Positions 6,816 to 11,384 of a stretch of 11,384 nt of DNA are shown one piece after another (the first letter of the stretch is position 1; each line of letters starts with the position of its first letter). Position numbers and translations under genes: made by a program. The notes under the pieces are model-generated. The model worked only from the letters and a program-made list of their open reading frames with translations. It did no database searches and had not been told where the DNA came from. This stretch comes from Legionellales bacterium (lineage in GTDB: Bacteria > Pseudomonadota > Gammaproteobacteria > Legionellales > Legionellaceae), in NCBI GenBank assembly GCA_003489505.1, contig DNMA01000099.1, positions 1-11,384 on the forward strand. Reading direction: 5' to 3'.

Positions 6816-8255
6816 TTATTTCAAACTATTAATTAAAGAAAACCATCCTCGGTAAGCTGCTTCGATTTCTACATTCCGATTTTGAAAATTGATGGTTTGA
6901 TTCAATTGCCAATCTTCAATATTAGCAACTGCATCAAAAGATTGTCCAGCAATCCATGCAGCTCCCTTTGCGGTATTCTCAAAAGTGTTGGGAATCAAAA
7001 CTTGTATTTGATTTAAATTAGCAAGAAATTGAATAAACCAACTATTCTGAGCCATCCCACCATCAACACTTAATTTTAAAATTTTCTGTCCAATTTCATG
7101 ATTCATCACGTCTAAAATATCACGTGTCTGAAATGCAACAGATTCCATAACTGCTCTCACCAAATGTGCCTTTTGGGTTGAACGAGTTATTCCAATAAAA
7201 GATGCCCCGGTGGCAGTCAACCAGTGTGGAGCACCAAGCCCTGAAAATGCAGGGATAAAATAAAGGCCATCATTGGATGAGACCGATTCTGCCAAAGCTT
7301 GAGACTCTTGATAGTTTTGAATTAAACCTAGATTGTTTTTTAACCAGCTCATACAAGAGCCTGCATCGTAAATATTACCTTCTAGTGCATAAGCCACTTT
7401 TCCTTTCATCGCATAGGCAATGGTAGATAATAAGCCCTTTCCTGAAAGACAAATTTTAGAACCCGTATTGGCGACTAAAAATCCACCCGTTCCATAAGTC
7501 ATTTTTGCTTGACCAAAATTCATGGCACCTACCCCAACCAATGAGGCTTGCTGATCTCCTATGACACCACGAATGGGTATAGTGCACCCTAAAATATCGG
7601 AAGAAATATTTCCAAAGTGAGCATCACAATCTAGAACTTGAGGGAGTATTGTTTTGGGCACCCTAAATAGTTTTAATAGTTCCTCATCCCAGACATGTTC
7701 ATGGATATTAAATAATAAAGTTCTTGAAGCATTAGTAATATCTGTTGCATGAACTTTCCCAGCTGTTAAACACCAAATGAGATAAGAGTCGATGGTTCCA
7801 AATGCAATGTTTTTAAAATCTTGAATTTGATGATGTTCAATCATCCAAGTTAATTTGGATGCTGAAAAATAAGGGTCAATGGGTAATCCTGTTTTTTGAT
7901 AAACCCAAGGCTGATGTTCTTTGAGCTCATCACAAAACGCTTGCGTTCTTCTATCTTGCCAAACAATGGCTTTGGATAAACACTTGCCAGTAACTTTATC
8001 CCATAACAACATGGTTTCACGTTGATTGGTAATGGATACACTCATGATATCTAAAGGGGCAATATCAAGACACGCCTCTTGAATAACTAATTTGGTTTTT
8101 TCCCAAATCTCATGAGGACAATGCTCCACCCAAGCAGGTTGAGGATAATATTGAGTGAGTTCTTGAGAAGAAATTTTTTTTATTTTTCCATGAACATCAA
8201 ACAATATTGCTCGGGTATGGCTAGTCCCTTCATCCACTACCAAGATATACTTCAT
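6816..8255 (-). CDS. glpK: FGGY-family carbohydrate kinase, glycerol kinase type
   Basis: A 479-residue cytoplasmic kinase expected to make glycerol 3-phosphate from glycerol and ATP. Family blocks are DEGTSHTRAILFD (8-20, usually DQGTTSSR), NQRET with R79/E80, AIVWQDRRT with W99, IDPYFSASK with Y129, GDQQA with D234 and TYGTGGFL in the ATPase site, then LSVDGGMAQN near the C-terminus. The R, E, W, Y and D glycerol contacts of E. coli GlpK are all present. The GGKGGTR loop that binds the inhibitor fructose 1,6-bisphosphate in E. coli is absent; the matching stretch reads SSDILGCTIP. This suggests loss of that control. Length is slightly below the usual 495-500. No glpF or glpD lies in the window. 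Other FGGY sugar kinases are a less likely reading. It is the first gene of a minus-strand operon. Confidence 0.88.
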   Translation of the reverse strand: MKYILVVDEGTSHTRAILFDVHGKIKKISSQELTQYYPQPAWVEHCPHEIWEKTKLVIQEACLDIAPLDIMSVSITNQRETMLLWDKVTGKCLSKAIVWQDRRTQAFCDELKEHQPWVYQKTGLPIDPYFSASKLTWMIEHHQIQDFKNIAFGTIDSYLIWCLTAGKVHATDITNASRTLLFNIHEHVWDEELLKLFRVPKTILPQVLDCDAHFGNISSDILGCTIPIRGVIGDQQASLVGVGAMNFGQAKMTYGTGGFLVANTGSKICLSGKGLLSTIAYAMKGKVAYALEGNIYDAGSCMSWLKNNLGLIQNYQESQALAESVSSNDGLYFIPAFSGLGAPHWLTATGASFIGITRSTQKAHLVRAVMESVAFQTRDILDVMNHEIGQKILKLSVDGGMAQNSWFIQFLANLNQIQVLIPNTFENTAKGAAWIAGQSFDAVANIEDWQLNQTINFQNRNVEIEAAYRGWFSLINSLK

Positions 8256-8287
8256 ATCTATATGTTATCCGTTCATATTTTTTATCA

Positions 8288-8316
8288 ATTCTAACATAGT
8301 TGATTTATCCACCCAA
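8288..8316 (-). promoter_or_regulatory. Candidate promoter of the glycerol kinase operon
   Basis: On the minus strand TTGGGT (8316-8311) and TAGAAT (8293-8288) are spaced by 17 bases. The -10 matches five of six consensus bases and the -35 three. It overlaps the divergent cyclase promoter. Confidence 0.4.
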
Positions 8317-8327
8317 GTTCGTAATAC
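8300..8327 (+). promoter_or_regulatory. Candidate promoter of the cyclase gene
   Basis: TTGATT (8300-8305) and TAATAC (8322-8327) with a 16-base spacer resemble a sigma70 promoter. The start codon follows about 25 bases downstream. It overlaps the minus-strand promoter, so the two operons may be co-regulated or compete. Confidence 0.4.
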
Positions 8328-8354
8328 TGGATAATAAAAAAATGAAGGTCAATG

Positions 8355-9113
8355 ATGATTAGAATTCCCTCAATTTTAGCTTTATTTTGTCTAAATGCCA
8401 GCGTTTCATTTGCGCAAATGATTGATTTAACTCATGATTTTGACACTAAAACGATTTACTGGCCAACCGAAAAAGGTTTTTCTCGAGAGACCGTTTTTGA
8501 AGGAAAAACGCCCAAAGGCTACTTTTACTCGGCTTTTAAATTTTGTGCGCCTGAGCATGGTGGAACTCACATTGATGCCCCCTTTCATTTTTCAAAAAAC
8601 GGTATCACCGTTGATGAAATACAACTGAAAAATCTTATTGGTAATGCTGTTGTTATCGATGTTCATGAAAAAGTAAAATCTAATCGGGATTATCAAGTCC
8701 GTGTCGATGACATCAAAACCTATGAAAAACAATATCGCCCTATTGATGGCAAAGATATTGTTTTATTTAGGACCGGCTGGAGCCAGTTCTGGTCTAATAA
8801 AAAAGCCTATTTGGGCTCGGATAAATTAGGTGATACAACACATTTACATTTTCCAGGTATTTCACCAGAGGCTGCAAAATACCTAGTTGATGCTCAAGTC
8901 AAAGGCATTGGTATTGATTCTGCAAGTATGGATTCAGGCAATTCAAAAGATTTTTTGGTGCATCGAACAATTTTAGGGGCCAATTTATTTGGCTTAGAAA
9001 ACTTAACCAACTTAAAAAAAGTTCCTCCGATGGGGAGTTTGATTATCGTCGCACCAATGAAAATTAAAGGTGGAAGTGGTGCGCCTACAAGAGTATTTGT
9101 TATTTTAAAATAA
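8355..9113 (+). CDS. Secreted cyclase / kynurenine formamidase-like hydrolase
   Basis: A 252-residue metal-dependent hydrolase of the cyclase superfamily (PF04199), related to bacterial kynurenine formamidase KynB. Residues 1-20 form a signal peptide with likely cleavage after SFA, so the enzyme should act outside the cytoplasm. The metal site HxGTHxDxPxH is intact (H68, T71, H72, D74, P76, H78). Further family blocks are DIVLFRTGW, GIGIDSASMD, FLVHRTIL and LENLTNL. Cytoplasmic KynB is usually about 210 residues without a signal peptide. The true substrate (N-formylkynurenine or another amide, lactone or ester) is unknown. ATG 8355 is preferred over ATG 8352 because GAAGG at 8344-8348 is better spaced. 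The cysteine-rich gene follows 14 bases after the stop. Confidence 0.9.
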   Translation: MIRIPSILALFCLNASVSFAQMIDLTHDFDTKTIYWPTEKGFSRETVFEGKTPKGYFYSAFKFCAPEHGGTHIDAPFHFSKNGITVDEIQLKNLIGNAVVIDVHEKVKSNRDYQVRVDDIKTYEKQYRPIDGKDIVLFRTGWSQFWSNKKAYLGSDKLGDTTHLHFPGISPEAAKYLVDAQVKGIGIDSASMDSGNSKDFLVHRTILGANLFGLENLTNLKKVPPMGSLIIVAPMKIKGGSGAPTRVFVILK

Positions 9114-9127
9114 TAAGGAAGATACAA

Positions 9128-9373
9128 ATGAAAATCATCTACTTTACCATCATGCTCATCTTGACCACTATTTCACAAGCAGATGAATGCCCCACTCTCA
9201 AAGTTTCAGATTGTAGCGTTCACAACCAATCCAAAGACTTATGTGAAAAAAGTTATTATTCATCTAAAAATAATTTTGTTTGCCACTATTATGAGACTTT
9301 GGATGGTAATAGCTGTACAAGTATCGGTAAAACCTGCAACGTTAATCATCAAACATCACGAAAACCTAAATAA
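9128..9373 (+). CDS. Small secreted six-cysteine protein
   Basis: An 81-residue protein with a signal peptide (MKIIYF, core IMLILTT, likely cleavage after SQA at about residue 18). The mature part of about 63 residues holds six cysteines at 21, 29, 39, 52, 63 and 70, enough for three disulfides, and ends in a basic tail (SRKPK). A strong AAGGAAG site precedes the ATG, and the gene lies 14 bases after the cyclase stop, so the two are probably co-transcribed. I recognise no family. It could be a secreted effector, an inhibitor or a partner of the cyclase. Its last 25 bases overlap the convergent CoA-binding gene. Confidence 0.75.
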   Translation: MKIIYFTIMLILTTISQADECPTLKVSDCSVHNQSKDLCEKSYYSSKNNFVCHYYETLDGNSCTSIGKTCNVNHQTSRKPK

Positions 9374-9750
9374 ACTAGGATGCATGGGCCTTGTGCAATG
9401 ACCTCAAGGCCTAAATCATGACAGCCTTGAATGGCTTTTTGACTTTCTGCTCCTGGTTGCATCCAAACGTGCTGAATACCCGTTTTTGCAAGTTCTCTGA
9501 TGATTTTTTCAGTAATAGGTGCAGGCGTAATGATTGAAATACTTTTCACAGTTTTTGGTAAATCTAAAACACTGGTATAAGCCTTGAGACCTTCAATTAC
9601 ATCAAGATAGGGATGAACAGGATAAACCGTTTTATGATTTTGCATATAACAACGCAAAACCTTATTTCCATATTTACTTTGATCAGCAGATGCCCCGACC
9701 ACAGCAAAAGCCTCTGATTTAAAAAAATTCTCTAACAATTGATTATTCAT
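9349..9750 (-). CDS. CoA-binding domain protein, YccU-like
   Basis: A 133-residue single-domain Rossmann-like protein of the CoA_binding_2 family, cytoplasmic. The nucleotide-binding start is FAVVGASADQSKYGNKV (about residues 15-31), followed by VYPVHP, a middle block TPAPITEKIIRELAKTGI and the conserved HVWMQPGAES (about 94-103). The C-terminus GPCILVYLGFRDV is a little longer than usual and overlaps the convergent cysteine-rich gene by 25 bp. The ATG overlaps the thioesterase stop by 8 bp, indicating translational coupling. The exact substrate is unknown. Together with the upstream thioesterase it suggests acyl-CoA metabolism. Confidence 0.9.
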   Translation of the reverse strand: MNNQLLENFFKSEAFAVVGASADQSKYGNKVLRCYMQNHKTVYPVHPYLDVIEGLKAYTSVLDLPKTVKSISIITPAPITEKIIRELAKTGIQHVWMQPGAESQKAIQGCHDLGLEVIAQGPCILVYLGFRDV

Positions 9751-10162
9751 GACTATCCTTTTCTAAACGAAGACCTACAGCAATTTTCCATTCAACAGTT
9801 GGCAAAACCAATTCTCGTTTAACTAAATCAAATAACCCAAATAAAAATTCAGCTCGAGAGCAAATGATATCTTTCTTTTTAATGATTTGTTCAAGTTTTC
9901 CGATTTTCTTTTCATAAGATACAAGCTTAGTTTCAATGATAATTTCATCATCGAGGATTAACTCTTTTTCAAATGTAATTTTTGCTTCTAATATCACCGG
10001 CCCAAGCCCTGCTGCCTTAATTTTTTCAAGTCCAAATCCATTTTGTGTAATCAAATCCCAACGTGCATCTTCGTATAAATTTAAATACTGTGCATTATTC
10101 ACATGCTGAAATTGATCCAGATGATGCCTGCAAATTTTTGTGAAATATTGATGGCTTTTCAA
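9743..10162 (-). CDS. Hot-dog acyl-CoA thioesterase (4HBT, YbgC-like)
   Basis: A 139-residue thioesterase of the hot-dog fold, expected to hydrolyse acyl-CoA. The active-site segment HHLDQFQHVNNAQYLNLYEDARWD (about 13-36) carries the Asp of the YbgC/4HBT type (D16) and the typical HVNNA and YE-ARW pattern. The strand blocks ILEAKITFEKEL and IIETKLVSYEKKIGKLEQ follow in the expected order. Translation starts at TTG 10162, since no ATG fits. The AGGAG site at 10170-10174 supports it and lies just beside the stop codon of the glycosyltransferase gene, so the genes are coupled. Chain-length specificity cannot be read from sequence. Confidence 0.88.
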   Translation of the reverse strand: MKSHQYFTKICRHHLDQFQHVNNAQYLNLYEDARWDLITQNGFGLEKIKAAGLGPVILEAKITFEKELILDDEIIIETKLVSYEKKIGKLEQIIKKKDIICSRAEFLFGLFDLVKRELVLPTVEWKIAVGLRLEKDSHE

Positions 10163-10176
10163 TCGATATCTCCTCT

Positions 10177-11384
10177 CTAGTACAATTGAGCTAATATGTA
10201 GTAAAACGGTCTCAGTTCATCTTTATGTCTTGGGTCTTTCACCCAAATAGTTTGAATAGGCGATTTCACTTGCATAAATTCATAGACAAATGGATAGTTT
10301 AATTCATGTTTTTTCCAGGCTATCAAAATAACATTTTGACCATGATGCGTTTTTGCTTGATCCCAAAACTTAAACATCAAACTATAGCCTTTCACAACAT
10401 GCTGACCTAAAACAGGATATAAGGTTTCAATTTCATGATGTTCTATAGCCTTTTGCTGATAGAACGCTAATTCACCGATAATATAATATTTATCCAAAGC
10501 TAAAAAGACCGGACGTTTTCCAGAAATTTTTTCATAATCTTGTGCGACTTGATTCAGACTGATAGCAAATCCTTGCCAATCAATAAACTTTTTAAAGGTA
10601 TGTTGATAAATCATCATTGGCTTTGCGCTAACAAATAAAACTAAAAAAACAACATAAGCTGGTAATAAAATCTTTAAGCTAATTTTAAAATGTTGTGTAT
10701 AGCAATTTTGACCCGTTTTTTGTAATAAAGCAGCAAACCAGGGAATAAAAGCTAAAATAATGGGGCCTATCCAATTAAACTTAATGGGGTGAATCAAGCT
10801 TGCACAAGCAAATATCAACAAAGGAAAAAAAGTATAAACTTGTATAAAAAATTTTGAGGAAGACTCCAAAATAGATGAAGGACGAATTAAATGATATAGG
10901 GCAAAAAGACCAATAGGTAAAATAAAACTCAAAAGATATAAAAAGAGAAGATGCAGCGTAAATTGATAAGGCTCATTTAATCTTCTGGTGGATTGAAAAG
11001 CAAAGGAGGCCCAATCGTGAGAGGCATTCCAATAAATAACAGGTGAAAATATGAATAAAGCAATTAAGCCACCAAGGTATAATTCCTTTTTTCTCCACCA
11101 AAAACGGTAAGCAGGTGAAATGCCAATCAAAATTAATGTCGCAATAGCGATCAAAATAATACTATATTTAGACAACAAACCCAAACCTAAGAAAATCGCT
11201 GCCAGATAAAAATAAGCCGTCTCATTTAAAATGATGGAGCGATACAAATAATAAAGCAGTGCCGACCAACATAATAATAAAGGCATATCAGGTGTCATAA
11301 ACATCGACTGTAAGAAAAAAAACGGCAAAACAGAGACTAATAATAAAGCCGTTAAGCCTGTATTTTTCTGAATGAGTTCACTGA
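10177..11384 (-). CDS. GT39-like membrane glycosyltransferase (ArnT/PMT type), 5' end cut
   Basis: A polytopic membrane protein whose frame runs open to the right edge, so its N-terminus lies outside; only the last 401 residues are present. The visible start, SELIQKNTGLTALL, leads into FMTPDMPLLLCWSALLYY, the loop-and-helix pattern of GT39/GT-C dolichyl- or polyprenyl-phosphate sugar transferases. Then come GLGLLSKYSII and the FSPVIYWNASHDWASFAFQ block, typical of ArnT/PMT-like proteins. Membrane helices continue to about 120 residues from the end, followed by a soluble domain. The N-terminal DE or DD catalytic motif is not visible. It should transfer a sugar from a lipid-phosphate carrier to lipid A or another envelope acceptor; the donor is unknown. 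It heads the operon with the thioesterase and CoA-binding genes. Confidence 0.85.
   Translation of the reverse strand, partial: SELIQKNTGLTALLLVSVLPFFFLQSMFMTPDMPLLLCWSALLYYLYRSIILNETAYFYLAAIFLGLGLLSKYSIILIAIATLILIGISPAYRFWWRKKELYLGGLIALFIFSPVIYWNASHDWASFAFQSTRRLNEPYQFTLHLLFLYLLSFILPIGLFALYHLIRPSSILESSSKFFIQVYTFFPLLIFACASLIHPIKFNWIGPIILAFIPWFAALLQKTGQNCYTQHFKISLKILLPAYVVFLVLFVSAKPMMIYQHTFKKFIDWQGFAISLNQVAQDYEKISGKRPVFLALDKYYIIGELAFYQQKAIEHHEIETLYPVLGQHVVKGYSLMFKFWDQAKTHHGQNVILIAWKKHELNYPFVYEFMQVKSPIQTIWVKDPRHKDELRPFYYILAQLY

Noticed and set aside
8894..9127. Minus-strand open frame opposite the cyclase
   Set aside because: It is a shadow of the well-supported cyclase gene.

Overview
The window is AT-rich, densely packed bacterial DNA. 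Gene content (a YjgR-type ATPase, an IS982 relic, a YjbQ relic, a glycerol kinase, an ArnT/PMT-like glycosyltransferase), frequent signal peptides and low GC suggest a gammaproteobacterium, perhaps a host-associated lineage such as the Legionellales. That assignment is inference from style and gene families, because no rRNA or other taxonomic marker is present.

Layout. Positions 1-835 hold the 5' part of a broken IS982-family element. The transposase lies on the minus strand, carries two frameshifts and runs off the left edge; a candidate IS end with subterminal repeats lies at 769-835. Next is a plus-strand gene for a multi-pass membrane protein (968-1561), then a gene-poor stretch with a strong imperfect hairpin (1675-1709). 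A decayed yjbQ/UPF0047 gene follows at about 1749-2034 on the minus strand, read only by crossing frames. Further right on the minus strand are an M48-like membrane protein that has lost its zinc-protease motif (2031-2783), a tiny exported protein (2859-3038) and a YjgR/DUF853 ATPase (3107-4591). A possible 39-residue exported peptide (4715-4834, plus) is divergent from the ATPase.

Positions 4838-8255 form a compact minus-strand operon. It encodes an FGGY kinase of the glycerol kinase type, a lipoyl-less E2-type acyltransferase and a dicarboxylate/amino acid:cation symporter with changed substrate- and cation-site residues. A short divergent promoter region (8256-8354) separates it from a plus-strand pair: a secreted cyclase/kynurenine-formamidase-like enzyme (8355-9113) and a six-cysteine secreted small protein (9128-9373). 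The right end is a minus-strand operon: a GT39-like membrane glycosyltransferase cut by the window edge, a hot-dog thioesterase and a CoA-binding (YccU-like) protein. Its tail overlaps the cysteine-rich gene by 25 bp.

The left third (IS relic, yjbQ relic, pseudoprotease) shows gene decay, while the right two thirds are intact and operonic. I found no CRISPR array, tRNA, rRNA or clear defence system. The most interesting items are the M48 pseudoenzyme, the secreted cyclase/cysteine-rich pair and the kinase/acyltransferase/symporter operon.
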